From contig JASJOG010000121.1 of NCBI GenBank assembly GCA_030142905.1, forward strand, positions 611,001 to 675,000: 64,000 nt of DNA, written 5' to 3'. How positions within the stretch are numbered: position 1 is the stretch's first letter; each line of letters opens with the position of its first letter. The stretch is from Heliopora coerulea (lineage: Eukaryota; Cnidaria; Anthozoa; Scleralcyonacea; Helioporidae). Of the stretch, positions 52,003 to 63,439 are shown one piece after another. Position numbers and translations under genes: made by a program. The notes under the pieces were generated by a model. That model made no database searches and had not been told where the DNA came from. It saw only the letters and a program-made list of their open reading frames with translations.

Positions 52003-54530
52003 GTTCTTAGTAACCATTATATGTTAGATGTTCTTTTTGCTTTAACTTTGAAGTCAACTGACTTCGAGCAAACTCCCTGGTGATCTCTTTACCCAATGTC
52101 TAGAAATCACATCTGAACGATAACTCCAAAATCAGAATATTGACAATCCTGAAATCTCATGACATGAGTTAATATCAATAATATACTTACAACTTTGGAA
52201 CTCTGTAACGTAAGTGTAATTAAATTTTATTAAACAGTTAACTTTATAGTATCCAGTAGTGCTGGATACCAAGAACATCTAATGCACAGTTAGCCTTTGT
52301 TTTTATTTTTCCAGACCCCACAACAAATTATCCCCTCGCCTGCCATGCAAAGCGTGGTGTGAGGGTACTAATCTCGATGTGCGTGTAGTCCTATTACACA
52401 TGTGGTGACTAGGAAGAAAAATGTTTGTTTTGTGTATGTATCTTTCTATATATATATATATATATATCCATATCCATGGATTCCCGTCACTCAAAAATGC
52501 CATGTGCAAGCTTGGGTACTGGTATGTTGTTGAACAAACTGTACTTAGGTACTGTATTGAAGCAAATTGATTTGGTCTCGTTCTTTTTTCCCTTGTATGG
52601 ATCTCTCGCAAGTTGTTTACATTATTTGAACACTGAAGCCAGTAAATGATTTAAGACCAGCAAAGGAAATGGCTTTCTTGGTGCCTGTGGCAAGTTTCGC
52701 CACCTAAGTAACTGGACAATGTATGACTTGACAGAGCAGTTCTCAAAGTTAGCTCCTTGGAATATGCATTTGCCAACTGTTCACATTTTGCAGCAATGCT
52801 TTGTCTTGGTTCTTTCTGATTTATATGAACAAAAGACGTAAGGGAACTTGCTTGCTGTCAGGACATTTGCTAAGCGACTAAGTGTATTAAAACGACATTC
52901 AATTAGTATCTTGGGACTTTTCATGTTCTGGTAACCACTTACCTGAGTTGCACAATCGTAGGTATGTCTGAATCGAGTAGCTTTGAAGTACAAGTTCTAC
53001 GAACGGAATTGTTTTGAGCAGCTTTCAAAAGTAGCTTCCTGACTTCATTCTTCCTTATGGGAGACTTCTTGTACTAAATATTACCGCCTGGATTTTGCTG
53101 GTATTTATTGGTAAAGTAGAATGAAGATTCTGGTTCATTCATCTCTGTACGACAATTATTTTTGAACATTTTGCAGTATTTAACCAGACAGCGTTCATGG
53201 TCAATTGTTTGGGAAGTGGGACAGAACACTCGTCATGTAGAAGAGTTGTCAAGGCCATGGCAGTCTTTGGATGGTTTTTCTGCTTTACACACAAAAATTT
53301 CATTTCCTCAATCAGAATTTTTTTCACTATGAAATGTCATCCCATTGAAGATGTTAGGATGTATTTTTGGCTTGAAACAAAAATGCAAGGTAAACAGCCA
53401 CCAGGTAACTTGCTGCAAACCTACTTGTTTTTGGTCACCAAATTATCCTTCAGCAAAACAGTTGTCCGCTTCAGTCTTTCTCACTTCCGGTGTGATTTGT
53501 GCATGATGACCTTTACCATATTTGACTGGTAATGCTTTCATTAGGATTTTAAAACCTCTCAGGAAAGTTTAAAGTCGTCTATGTGTAAATTTACCATTGA
53601 ACCCTTTGTGTTGAGGTGCCACTGAATGCTTAGTTGAAAATATGCAAGAGTTGCAGGTTTATAAGTCATTTTTCTTGTTTATTGATGCTTTGCCTTGGAT
53701 AAAGTACGTCTTTTACTTCCCTCTTCTCGTTCTTCTTTTGACAAAACTTGCACAAGGTTTGCTTGTCATATTTTGTTTTAAGTATTGTATTTTTCGATTT
53801 TTGGTCAGTGATAAAACTGCAGGATTCATTCATATTTTCTTTGTTTACTTCACTGGTTTTGTAATTCGTTTCATCTTCATCACCAAAGTCTTGTACTTCC
53901 AGATGAATTTTTAGCATAAACCCTTATCATAGCAGATCTTAAAGACATTTGTAACCAACTTTGAGGCAATGTATAATTTATCAATTTTTTAAGTCAAAAA
54001 AAAAAATGTCAAAAATATTCAATCATGAACTGTCCATAATGCTGGTATCCGTTTGATAACCTATGAGAATGTTCCACTTTTAAGGCAGAAAGTCTAATCA
54101 TCTAATAAAACGATCTTTCTTTAAGGCAAAATGAGTGAGAAGTCTAATTGGAAAACGACACAAATTACCACAAACCCACAAATAATTCAGGGTATTGAGC
54201 CTATCATTCATTGTTTAATAATTTAATTCTAAGGATGGACATTGTACCAGTTGTTAAGCTGTTGAACATTATTCTCACAGAACTTTTTGTTTTAATAAAG
54301 CAGAATTGAAATTTTAAATGTAAATATGACTATAAGCAGTTTAAATATAAAATAATTTCCAGTTTGGATTGTTGTTTATTTGTGGTCAAATTCTGTGTGG
54401 ATTTTTTATTGCATGTCCTCTTCCAGTTATAGTTAGGAGGATTTGTCTTTTTGAGAATTTTGAAAAATTATCATTGTTACTCTGATTCTCAAGAGATATA
54501 TTGGAAGGGTGGGCAAGGGGTTGTTGCGTG
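52003..54530. other. no gene recognised; (TA)n at 52,447-52,467
   Basis: A long stretch without supportable genes. A TA microsatellite of about 10 units is the only clear feature. Several 60-110-codon open frames exist but have no recognisable content. Confidence 0.4.
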
Positions 54531-54539
54531 CATGTATTT

Positions 54540-54810
54540 CTAGTAATTCGATGAATAGAAATCATCAATTTGTTTTAATTTTGAATTATGGAAGGTATCT
54601 TTAACTGCAAGCCCCACCTGATGGTTAACGTGTATTTTTGCCAACCATTTATGACCTTTGCTCAGTCGAGTCATCACTTTGGGTAACTGGCCATTGTTGA
54701 CACTGGCCCTGTCAGCAGTAACTCCCACCAACTTCGTTTCGTAATCATAAAATGGAAATCTGCCAATACCATGTTTTATTGGTTCAGCATCAGTACCACC
54801 TAAAAATGAG
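54540..54810 (-). pseudogene. hAT-like (KIAA1586/ZNF862-type) catalytic-core fragment
   Basis: A short frame reads YDYETKLVGVTADRASVNNG, then GHKWLAKIHVNHQVGLAVKD and KQIDDFYSSNY. The motif 'T-A-D-x-A-S-V-N-x-G ... H-x-x-N-H-x-x-x-L-A-x-K-D' is the central DDE region of KIAA1586/ZNF862-type hAT proteins. The upstream and downstream parts are missing. Confidence 0.6.
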
Positions 54811-55329
54811 AGCAGAAACTGCATGCTATTAATTTGTTATAAACAATATAATGATCATACTATTTAAAATGGCAGACAAGTTTTAAAAAGGGACATAAGT
54901 GGTGGTAGAGTGAAGCTTTTTTGGACGAGCATACAGAAAAATCGGTCAATTAGTTAGAAGAACACTGTGCAACATATTTTCAGAAGTAATCAATTTGAAG
55001 CATTTCAGATTTGGAAAAAGAAAAATGCGGATTTCTCCTTCAAACATGGTTCATTCAAACGAGATAAAAATTCAAAGTAAAAAAGACACGTAGAACTTTC
55101 TTTCGGGAAAGTGAATGATTCAGGAAAGTCTTGCAGAATGTTATGTTTAATGGGAAAATTATAATACACACAAATAGTATGAATTAGCAGAAAACAGTAA
55201 AAACAGACATTGACCATTATGATAGACCAAAACAGTTTGAAGAAAATAAATTACCATTTTGTAATATGAAAATAAGAGGCCAGCGAAAAATTCTCATGGA
55301 AAGAGACATTGATTAAAAATATATTTAAC

Positions 55330-55640
55330 TGATGTTTTGTCCCTAGTCTCACAACATCTTCAGCATAGGAATGAATACTGAGAGTTTGCATGTTAAATTA
55401 TATTTACATGTTATAGGATAACACAAAGGCAAGGGAAACAGAGCAGATAGTTTCATTAAGTTCAGGCTTAAATTTAGAAATGAGAAGGCTTTCCTTAATT
55501 AACAATTCTGAAGCAGTATTGCAATAGCACATAATGAGGTGGCAAGTTGTTCTGGTGCCAGCTTGGATGGCAGAAAGAGAAGAACAGGTCAGTTTCTTTC
55601 CACTCAAAGGTGAAATCCCCAAGTGTTCAGAGATTCATGT
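55330..55640 (-). pseudogene. Penelope-like GIY-YIG C-terminal fragment
   Basis: Leftward translation gives MGISPLSGKKLTCSSLSAIQ, then in another frame SELLIKESLLISKFKPELNE. The same two blocks in the same order end the Penelope-like endonuclease at 39,720-39,960 (EHLGISPLTEKK, ELLIRESLLIDKFKPVLNEN). It is a second, independent Penelope-like 3' fragment in the opposite orientation. Confidence 0.75.
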
Positions 55641-55799
55641 ATGTAAATGGCAGCAAGTTTGGCCAAAATACAGTGGTCCACAGCACTGACACTAATATTT
55701 ATAAACTATGTCCGACGTCTTTGAATCGAAAAAATTCTGACAGATACCTGCCTGGCTTAAAGACAAGAAGTATGATATATTGAACTATAAGTAGGATGG

Positions 55800-56460
55800 T
55801 TTATCAATTTTATAAAGAATCATATAAGGATGACTACAAACATTATATACTAGGTACATCTAATGGGTTTACTCAAATAAAGATTTAATATATAAATCAA
55901 TCAGTAGAAAGTTATTTATATTCCATTCTTGGAGCTCAAGCCAGAACAAAACAGTCTATATTTTGCAAACGAGCTAGTGTACTTGAAACTCAACTACAAT
56001 TTTGTCAGTTGGTGGAAGACAGAGTATTAAATTTTGATACTTCTACATCAATAAATAATATGAATCAAGCAATTACTGATACAAATGTTGTTGTGAATAA
56101 TGTCTAATAGTTTGATGTTGAAAAATCCCATACCTGGTTATAACAATAAGCTTAAAATAAGCACACAGGATATTGTGTTTGGTTTAAACAGTAGTATAAA
56201 TTATTCTGGTATCATGAATGAACAAAAAAGGTTCATCAGGACTTAGAATATCTTTTAGAATCTTTTGATAAAAATAGAATTTGACAAACCATGCTCTTGA
56301 AACATTGGGAAAACAAAAAAAAAATGTATAGGACCAACTAGGGATAAAAATACAAGATTTTCAAAAGACAAAGTAAAACCAATCAACAACAAATAATTAG
56401 TTCCAGTATTAATAGTCTCTGGTATAATGGGGACTCAAATAAGTAAATATATCGTATTAT
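55800..56460 (+). pseudogene. second-element structural-type gene, C-terminal half
   Basis: The translation includes SVESYLYSILGAQARTKQSI (about 55,900-55,965), VLETQLQFCQLVEDRVLNFD and INNMNQAITDTNVVVNNV. These align block by block with the 18,705-20,053 gene of the complete Polinton (IEAYLYAILGAQGRTRQSI; NNMNQAISSTNVI). Stops and frameshifts follow. Only the C-terminal half is present here. Confidence 0.72.
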
Positions 56461-56649
56461 ATAAAAATTAGTTTATTCTACGGATGAGGAAATTCTAAGA
56501 TAATTATTTACCATTATCCAGTGGTAAAATGAAGGGTACTTTGGATCTATCATTCAACAGATTCAATAAATAAAGGTGTACTATGTGATGCATTAAAAAA
56601 ATATATTAATACCAGATGGTATCTTGTAAATTCAATCTACTTTCTTGAA

Positions 56650-56908
56650 CTGAAACAGTGGTGGTTGGAGCTCAAATTCATATCCAGATCCAACCAAACA
56701 CCATACCATTGAAAATATTATTTACATTTCGAAAGGAGATAAATTCCATGTTATAATACTCACTCTGTCAATTGACAAAGACCATCCTGCAAATTTTTAT
56801 GCCTTTGATGTTAATATCAAATTAGTTTCTATGAATGGAAAATTTAAAGAAGAAATACATACCAAAATTATTAAAAAATTGAAGATGTGCTGTCAGGATA
56901 ACAACTAA
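56650..56908 (+). pseudogene. small beta-rich ORF of second element
   Basis: A frame with HHTIENIIYISKGDKFHVII, TLSIDKDHPANFYAFDVNIK and EEIHTKIIKKLKMCCQDN, ending in TAA at about 56,906. It has the alternating beta pattern of a small virion domain. No counterpart was noticed in the complete Polinton. Function unknown. Confidence 0.35.
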
Positions 56909-56984
56909 AGCGTTCTCTGACCAAAATATTTAATACAAGCTTTCGACAGGTAAATTAACAATGATGAAATTTGAAGATGGGCCC

Positions 56985-57323
56985 TATTATATAGGAGGTA
57001 AAAATAGAGTTGATGAAATGTGGGCATGTATTATTAATGTTATGGTATATTGTTCTGGCAGTCTTCTTGAATTGTTGTCTGCACTGGTTGTTTTTGCCAT
57101 GTGCCATGATTCCAAAGTTTTTCTTTGTCAATAGTTTCCTTTATCAAGAATCGTGGGATCATGGCACACGGCTAAAACAACCAATACTGACAACAATTCA
57201 AGAAGACTGCCATAACAATATACCATCCTACTTCACAAGTGATGCTGCTAACCATAACATTAGAATTCTTATAATTTTACATGCCCACATTTCATCAACT
57301 CTATTTTTACCTCCTATATAATA
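56985..57323. repeat. 339-bp near-perfect foldback palindrome
   Basis: Outer arms TATTATATAGGAGGTAAAAA and its complement TTTTTACCTCCTATATAATA match perfectly. The symmetry continues through GAGTTGATGAAATGTGGGCA, TGGTATATTGTTCTGGCAGT-type blocks and TCTTCTTGAATTGTTGTC to the centre near 57,130, with a few mismatches and indels toward the loop. It could be a foldback/MITE insertion or a break-repair product. Confidence 0.88.
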
Positions 57324-57766
57324 CAGCCTCTCAGTGGTACATGAGCCAGCCAAACTGTTTTCTTTTCAAAATGCTCCCATCTTGAATGAAAGTCTTATTG
57401 TCCATGGAAACAACCCGCTTTGGAGCAGAGAAGAGAAAGAGGCCAGAATAGAGCATGCTGTTGAAATATATATGACATCAACCAGACAGAAAAAGGTCTC
57501 GACCAAATCAAGCTATGTCAGTGAGAACTAGCATTAACGTTGTTCATGAGGTCCATTCAACACTTGACCAAGAAAAAAGCAGTAGTGAGGACAGTGAATT
57601 TGAACTTTTCCAAGAGGAATTCAAAAGCAACTCAGACTGAAGCAATATCTTAATGTTTCTGTTCCTTCTTTTGTTGTAAAAAACACTGATACGGCATTGT
57701 ATTCATATTGGAATTACATTAATGTAATTACAAGAAAATTAAAATTTTTTTTATTTTTTGGACAAT

Positions 57767-57782
57767 CCCCCCCCCCCCCCCC
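57767..57782. repeat. poly-C run of 16
   Basis: Sixteen consecutive C residues in a strongly AT-rich context. Likely replication slippage, or a place where the assembly is uncertain. Confidence 0.85.
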
Positions 57783-58199
57783 ACAATTTGTTGTTAATTA
57801 ATCACACATGCAACATAATCTGCCCACACGATAGACCACTCTGGCCAAATTTTGAATGTGAGAGGCCTGATAATAGGGCCCATCTTCAAATTTCATCATT
57901 GTTAATTTATCTGTCAAAGATTGCAGACTGGCAATCGAAAGCTTGTATTAATAAGATATTTTGGTCAGAGAATGCTTTAGTTGTTATCATAAAAAATATT
58001 AAAGAGACAGTATTAAACAGCTGAGGCAATGAATGTACATTGTATTGGGGATAGAATATTAAAAAATTTCATAGGTATGTTAATATATAAATTAATAAAT
58101 ATATTGTATTCAATTAAATCTCAAAAGAGTTGAGTGACAAACAAACAGACAAACTTGAGAAACTATTTATTTTTTTATCATTGGTTGACTATTTGTTAT

Positions 58200-58530
58200 A
58201 AATGGAAATATAAGAGATTGAAGAAAATTTTGTTCTTAAACATGACAAGTATAAGTCTCACAATAGTAGGTAGTGCATTGGCTCCTATCACACACTATAC
58301 AAGTTTGTCTATGAACGGTTGTGGTGTGTTTATCCAAGCATATGTCAGACAAAGTCCAGCGATGTAAATTCACATATCAGTCCTATCAGAAAGTGTTATA
58401 TCAACTTATGTCATATTTAAGAGGTGTGTCATATCATGAGAAAATATCAGATTCGAAATGTTTGGATGATATAGTAACAGATTTATGTCCTATCATGAAT
58501 GCGATGATAAATTACGTCAGAAAAGATTGA
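58200..58530 (+). pseudogene. small ORF remnant of second element, unknown
   Basis: A hydrophobic leader-like stretch (MTSISLTIVGSALAPITHYT, about 58,241-58,300) is followed after a frame change by DKVQRCKFTYQSYQKVLYQL, MSYLRGVSYHEKI and CPIMNAMINYVRKD, ending TGA at 58,528. It may be a small secreted or membrane-anchored accessory protein of this lineage. No domain recognised. Confidence 0.4.
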
Positions 58531-58559
58531 ATTAAATGATCTTGATAACCAATGAGAGG

Positions 58560-59066
58560 AAAAAGGTGTTGATAGAAATAAAGAAGAAACAGACCTTGGA
58601 GGTGGAGAAGAGGATTTTTCTTTATTGTTCAGTCCAGAGTATTATATAGACAATAACAAATTAAAATAAACTACTGATAAATATTTTCCTGGTCAGTTTA
58701 ATGAGGTTAATAGTTAGATATTTCTCACCGGTTGTTACAACAATTATCAGAATGTACAAATCCAAAATTTATTAAATACTTGTTTGAGGAACATAATATG
58801 AAAATAACAAAAACTATTTCAGTTTCTGGGTGTGTAACTAATTATGAAATTACATATAGTGTAAAAGAAGATGGAAATAGGACTTGGTTTGACAAACAAA
58901 CATAAAACAGAAAACGGCCAGTTTACACATGATATTCATGAATATTATGACAAATATAGAAAGAAAGAGTTGAACAAAATAATGAAGCACATGGGGGCTA
59001 TAACAGCACCAGGAATATCATTAATCACCTTAACAGGTCTTTCGTTAAGTTCGCATTATAGTTTAT
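58560..59066 (+). pseudogene. accessory gene remnants before capsid candidate
   Basis: The acidic scrap NKEETDLGGGEEDFSLLFSP (about 58,578-58,637) may correspond to the acidic 21,584 gene. An open frame 58,871-59,068 contains HDIHEYYDKYRKKELNKIM and a hydrophobic ITAPGISLITLTGLSL, occupying the same position as the membrane-type 22,446 gene. Correspondence is by position and character, not clear identity. Confidence 0.4.
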
Positions 59067-59067
59067 A

Positions 59068-60194
59068 ATGATAGAAAAACATTTATCACCAGATTTTAAA
59101 AACCTGTTTACATCTACGATAATTGGGGATAGAACTCAACATATAGTTGCTTTTGACCCCAATACAGCATCACCTGGAGAACAACTATATATAAGGGTTC
59201 CTGAACTTAGTAAAACCGATTGTCTTGTTCCAGAGTCTCTTCACCTAGTGTTTGATATCAAAGTGAACCACTTCAAAAATAATTTAGCAAAATTGTTACA
59301 ATCGAGACTAGGAATTAGGTATATTGGCGAAGTAATATATGATAATACATACAAACATTTGTAGGAGATTTACTATGATAAGTGGCTGTCTTTATCAAAT
59401 AGAGAGGATACAGTAAAATACAGAGTGGGAAGCACAAATCTACAAAAACTAAGTTCAAAAGACAACTCAGGTGCCAGTTCTGGGGATGCCACGAAAGTAT
59501 CTGAAAAAACTGCATATGATGTGTTTGGATCAACATTAAGACTAAAACTTTTGAAAGTGTTAGGGAATAGAGGGCTAATTTTGAACATATAATAACACTA
59601 CCAGCCAGTAAGGATGTATTAATAGCCCAAGCTAATCAGGCTGCTGGAGAGTACTCATTAGAGAATTTACAGCTTAATTATGAAACAATACTGAATGAAA
59701 ATCTATCAAATGAGATTATAACAAATTTTTCAATTGGTAAATCGATTCCATATGAGCATGTTACAATGTTCTAGAAGTTGAGTTTGGCAAAAGCTACTAC
59801 TCTTTTAAACATAAACATTAATGTCCATAGAAAAAGCACAAAGGCTATAGTTCTATTGTTTAAAGATGACTCGACAGATTCAGAGGAGTTTGCTTACCCA
59901 AATCTCAAAACAGTCAAAATTAGTATTGAAGGCAAACCCACTCAAGTTTATTCTAGGGATTTAATAAATCTAACAGTTTTCAATTTCTATGGTGGCGGTT
60001 TTTCTGTAGCAATCAATGTAAGAAGCCACAAAGATAATGGAAGTGGTAGGAGAATAATCAATACACAAAGTGGAGTTTTGTTTTAGTTGACAAAGAGTGG
60101 AGCAGCCGTTAAAGATCACACTGTTTATGTGTTTGTTGTTAGCGATGGGCTTGTTCGTTTCATAAACAATGATCTGCAGAGTATTCAATACTAA
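59068..60194 (+). pseudogene. capsid candidate of second Polinton
   Basis: It begins within TATAATG at 59,068. Blocks HIVAFDPNTASPGEQLYIRV and DCLVPESLHLVFDI parallel VITLNPNSANPEEELYIDIP and CLVPDSLKLLFNF in the complete Polinton. Later NININVHRKSTKAIVLLFKD, SIEGKPTQVYSRD and VYVFVVSDGLVRFINNDLQS parallel its C-terminal blocks. At least three frame changes and two stops. The shared blocks delimit conserved capsid-candidate segments and confirm the gene as real. Confidence 0.65.
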
Positions 60195-60210
60195 TTAAGC
60201 AGTATAATAT

Positions 60211-60760
60211 ATGGGACCGTTTAATATGCTTATTGTAGGGAGGATAGCATGTGGCAAAACAGATTATTTTCTAGGTATGTTGCAAAAGGATTATAAACAT
60301 CATTTTGATTATATAGTTCTGATATGTACTACATTTGACTTTAATAAGACCTATCAGGAGTGGAAAGATATAAATGAAAGAGATTTAATTTGCTATAAAG
60401 TGTGATCAAGAACAGGTTGACTTAATTTTAAAATATGTCTGATGTGTAAAAAGGAATTAATTCATTGGTTGTTTAAGACAATTGTGTGGGAAAACAGAGT
60501 GTTAAAAATAGTATTTTCTGCTTGACGCTATAATCTTTCAACAATTGTTATAACACAACAGTTGACTTCTATCACAAAACCATATAATGAAAATATAAGT
60601 AAATCAGTGACTTTTTATAATCCTAATAGAGACGACTACCTCTACAGTGTTTTGAATGAGGAAATGAGACATAGTTGATAAATTAAAGAATAACAAATAT
60701 GCATAGCTGGAGATTTCATCGAGATACCTGTATAAATTTAAGGTAATTGTTCTGCAATTG
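60211..60760 (+). pseudogene. packaging ATPase of second Polinton, Walker B region lost
   Basis: MGPFNMLIVGRIACGKTDYF has the Walker A G-x-x-x-C-G-K-T at the same place as in the complete element. FDFNKTYQEWKDINERDLI follows. After a stop, the Walker B block is not recognisable: sequence jumps to YNLSTIVITQQLTSITKPYN, the sensor region. About 20-30 residues around Walker B seem deleted. It lies 16 bp after the capsid candidate, as in the complete element. Confidence 0.78.
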
Positions 60761-60839
60761 AAATAAAATATGTTGTACTATATAAACGGTGAAATGCAAA
60801 CTTCAAAAAATAGAAGAAAAAATTATTGATATTAATTGA

Positions 60840-61295
60840 TTGGTTGGGTAACTCAAAACTGTAAATGATGTTGAGCCAAACGACAGAAAACCAGAAGACA
60901 TTTCTGACCTTGACCGTATGAGATCAGAACTAATTAAACTGTCTGAGAATGGTGAAATAGACCAATCAATCAAATACATTAAAAAGATGTTGTCCAAGGT
61001 TATAAACAAAATGTACAATGAATGCAAGGACAAAAGACTGCAGAAGGCTAATGAGTTTTTAACCGATCTGTTGATATCCAAATTTCGTAAATTACTAGAC
61101 AGTCTAGACGGTATTAACTGTAAAAAATATGAAAGATGAGTTGAAAAAGGATGAACCGTGGAGACAAGATGTTACTAATCTAGTATCTTCACTAATCCCA
61201 TATATTCCTTATTTGGGGTTTCTGAGTGGTATGTTTACATTATCTAAACACATTTCAACTCAAATGTTGAGGGGATCAGGAAATCAAAACTGAAA
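60840..61295 (+). pseudogene. conserved small protein of second Polinton
   Basis: RSELIKLSENGEIDQSIKYI and ANEFLTDLLISKFRKLLDSL align with LIRLSEDGEISQSVQNLK and ANTFLADLLISKFSDLLGGL at 24,785-25,285. The same gene order (capsid, ATPase, this protein) is kept. A stop at 61,137 and frame changes follow. Conservation across two divergent lineages argues for an essential role that is still unknown. Confidence 0.7.
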
Positions 61296-61559
61296 CTAAG
61301 ACAATATAATAGATGGATTTTAATTATTTCCTGCATTTTTTTTTACAACCAATCAAAAACTGACACATAAATAAGCCAAAGTATGCCAACTTGTGGAAAA
61401 ATGCACTGGTACCCCCACTCCTATACTACCGTCAATTGTTGGTTCATGGCTTGTGGTATCAGTATGCAACAAATAACGTCGTTGATGAAATTCCGTTTAT
61501 GTGTTACAATATGAAGAATCATGTGAGAATTTACTGTAATTAATGGTGGGCAAATATAA

Positions 61560-62230
61560 TGCCAACTTTTTAAAGGATGATATCCCAAAGTGGACTTGGA
61601 AAGACCTTTCTCACACTGAAAATCAAAAACATTCGATGGGAAAATATTATGGTCTTCAGAATCACTCTGTAGCAGTTATTGTAAAATGTGAAACAAATTT
61701 AAGATGATGGCGCCCAAAATAAGCAATGGTATAACTTAACAAAGTTCTGAACTGTCGTATCAAAGTATAGAATTTTGTTTATGTGGAGTTCTTGGTTCAC
61801 AAGCAAAAACAAGACAATCCATCTATGGTTTAATGTGTCACCCTTGGAAACCCAAAACGTATTTAGACATTTGTGCAAAATAGCATCACGAATTATGATG
61901 CAGAGCTACAACTGATACTGACGTTATCTTAAACCTAGCTGTTTCAACTACTTCATGGTTGTTACCTTAAAACTGAAAAAAAAAAAAAAAAAAACAGTAG
62001 CTGGATATAATAACAAATTTAAAACAGCAACACTCTCAATAGCATTTAAAATCAACTCAAACATTAATTACAGTAAACTGGTAATGAAGGATCCACCTAA
62101 AGAGTTTATCAAGATAACAGACCAATTGCAAGGGTTACTAACAGCAAACCAACACTGAACTAAGGACTGTATTAGGATTTTCAGGGATCGGTGGATGTCA
62201 AATAAGCCAATGTTATATAATGATGAGTCT
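61560..62230 (+). pseudogene. second copy of structural-type gene in second element
   Basis: NANFLKDDIPKWTWKDL (about 61,565-61,615) and LGSQAKTRQSIYGL (about 61,792-61,835) match the same blocks of 18,705-20,053. This is a separate piece from 55,800-56,460 and includes the middle region absent there; both include the 'G-x-Q-x-(R/K)-T-(R/K)-Q-S-I' block, so two genes or two insertions are represented. Confidence 0.65.
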
Positions 62231-62249
62231 ATACCATGGCTGTAAAGAC

Positions 62250-62340
62250 ACAAAATTAAGGTTAAGGATCCTCCTACAGATGGTGAAAATATATCAACAA
62301 AAAAGTACGGTGATATAAATATGATATACCACTGCAGCAC
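62250..62340 (+). pseudogene. fibre shaft-repeat scrap
   Basis: KVKDPPTDGENISTKKYGDI matches the D-P-T-...-K-K-Y-(I/V)-D unit of the fibre repeats at 17,280-17,630. It is the only recognisable part of a fibre gene in the second element. Confidence 0.45.
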
Positions 62341-62489
62341 CTATTGACAAAGGTAAGGTTGTCAGCCAATACGTTCTGGGAAAAGTCACTTAATAAAGTG
62401 TTCATTTAAGAGAAATTGATTTTGCAGATTCAGCTAGTAATAACACATCAACTTACACATCTCCTTCATCCATAAAAACAATAACACAA

Positions 62490-62640
62490 ACAGAATAGAA
62501 TAGTTTTATTTGACAATAACAAAAATATATCACCCATACTAAATAGCAGCCCAACAAAAAATGAATACCTTTTCTGTATTTGCCATGAAATTATTTGCAG
62601 TAATGAGTCAATCTTGTTGTGTTAAGAAATGGTGTTTCTT
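62490..62640 (-). repeat. probable LINE 3' tail
   Basis: The minus strand reads CAAATAAAACTATTCTATTCTG, resembling the short repeated 3' tails of CR1/L2-type LINEs and the tail of the LINE at 63,440-64,000. No coding part is recognised. Confidence 0.35.
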
Positions 62641-63135
62641 CAAGTAGTTACAGATATGAGCTTATTACGAATAATGGTTTTGGTAAGCTGATTTCCTTCA
62701 AAGGTGGCATGTCAGGAAGGAAAGGAATAATAATTGTTGAAAGAGGCGTACAACTGTTAGGAAACCTTATAACTTTAACATAAACAATAGCCATAAAACT
62801 GGAAACAAAATTGTTCCATCTGTTGGACTGATTTTTGCATGCAACATCAATAAATTCTGAATTCCTTATTTACAGGTACATGGAACAGATATGCATCTGG
62901 ACTAAAGCAATGTATCACTGCACCATTTTAAAATCATGGGTGGCTACCATTCTGATAATGAAATATATATTTATAAAGATCGCATGGGAATACATAACAT
63001 ATATAATCCAATCAACTTTAATCACATTAACAAAAATCTTGAAAAACTAAAAAGATAGAGTTGTTACTATCACAAACTAATGACATGTTATAAATGGAAA
63101 TATACAATGTTGAAAAGTGAGAAATTAGGATTACA
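62641..63135. other. no gene recognised
   Basis: I see no supported feature. Confidence 0.35.
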
Positions 63136-63137
63136 TA

Positions 63138-63240
63138 CAGTCAACTCTCTCTTAAGGGACCACCCTTGGTGCACAGGCATGGTGGTCACATACAGGAAAA
63201 GCACCACAGTAGCCCAAAATGGAAGTGAATGTGTAACAAT
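63138..63240. mobile_element. single Tigger-like terminus
   Basis: TA then CAGTCAACTCTCTCTTAAGG followed by GACCACC closely resembles pogo/Tigger termini in layout (C-A-G-T-x-x-A-x-C-x-C-T...). The partner terminus is not in the window, so this is either a truncated element or one running past the edge. Confidence 0.45.
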
Positions 63241-63439
63241 ATAAACATACAGACAATGCCACATTCGTTAAAACTTCTTTATTCTTTGCTGAAACATATT
63301 TTCTTACAATTTTTAAAAGTCAACAAACAGTGATTATGTGCAAGCTAAACAAAAACAATGATAAGAACTATCAAAATTGGGAGTAAGATGTACTCGACAG
63401 TTTGTGGCAATTTTAGGCTTCGAGTCAACTCTCACAAGG

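Larger units (their letters stand above)
56898..57984. repeat. large inverted duplication
   Basis: 56,898-56,990 (GATAACAACTAAAG, TCTCTGACCAAAATAT, TACAAGCTTTCGA, AATTAACAATGATGAAATTT, GAAGATGGGCCCTATTAT) recurs inverted at about 57,872-57,984. The outer arms have diverged by small indels. The younger 339-bp palindrome and the poly-C tract lie inside. Confidence 0.85.
55800..62400 (+). mobile_element. second Polinton-related element, degraded and rearranged
   Basis: Plus-strand remnants have the same gene set as the complete Polinton: a structural-type gene (55,800-56,460 and again 61,560-62,230), capsid candidate (59,068-60,194), packaging ATPase (60,211-60,760), conserved small protein (60,840-61,295) and a fibre-repeat scrap (62,250-62,340). 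Protein blocks match but with many replacements, so it is a different lineage rather than a copy. No polymerase, integrase, terminal inverted repeats or target duplication were recognised. Boundaries are therefore those of recognisable content only. The sequence is less AT-extreme than the first Polinton and much more decayed. Confidence 0.8.

Noticed and set aside
53642..53914. 90-codon hydrophobic frame resembling a membrane protein.
   Set aside because: Phe/Leu/Val richness follows from T-rich sequence; no context or motif, and an antisense frame of similar length exists.
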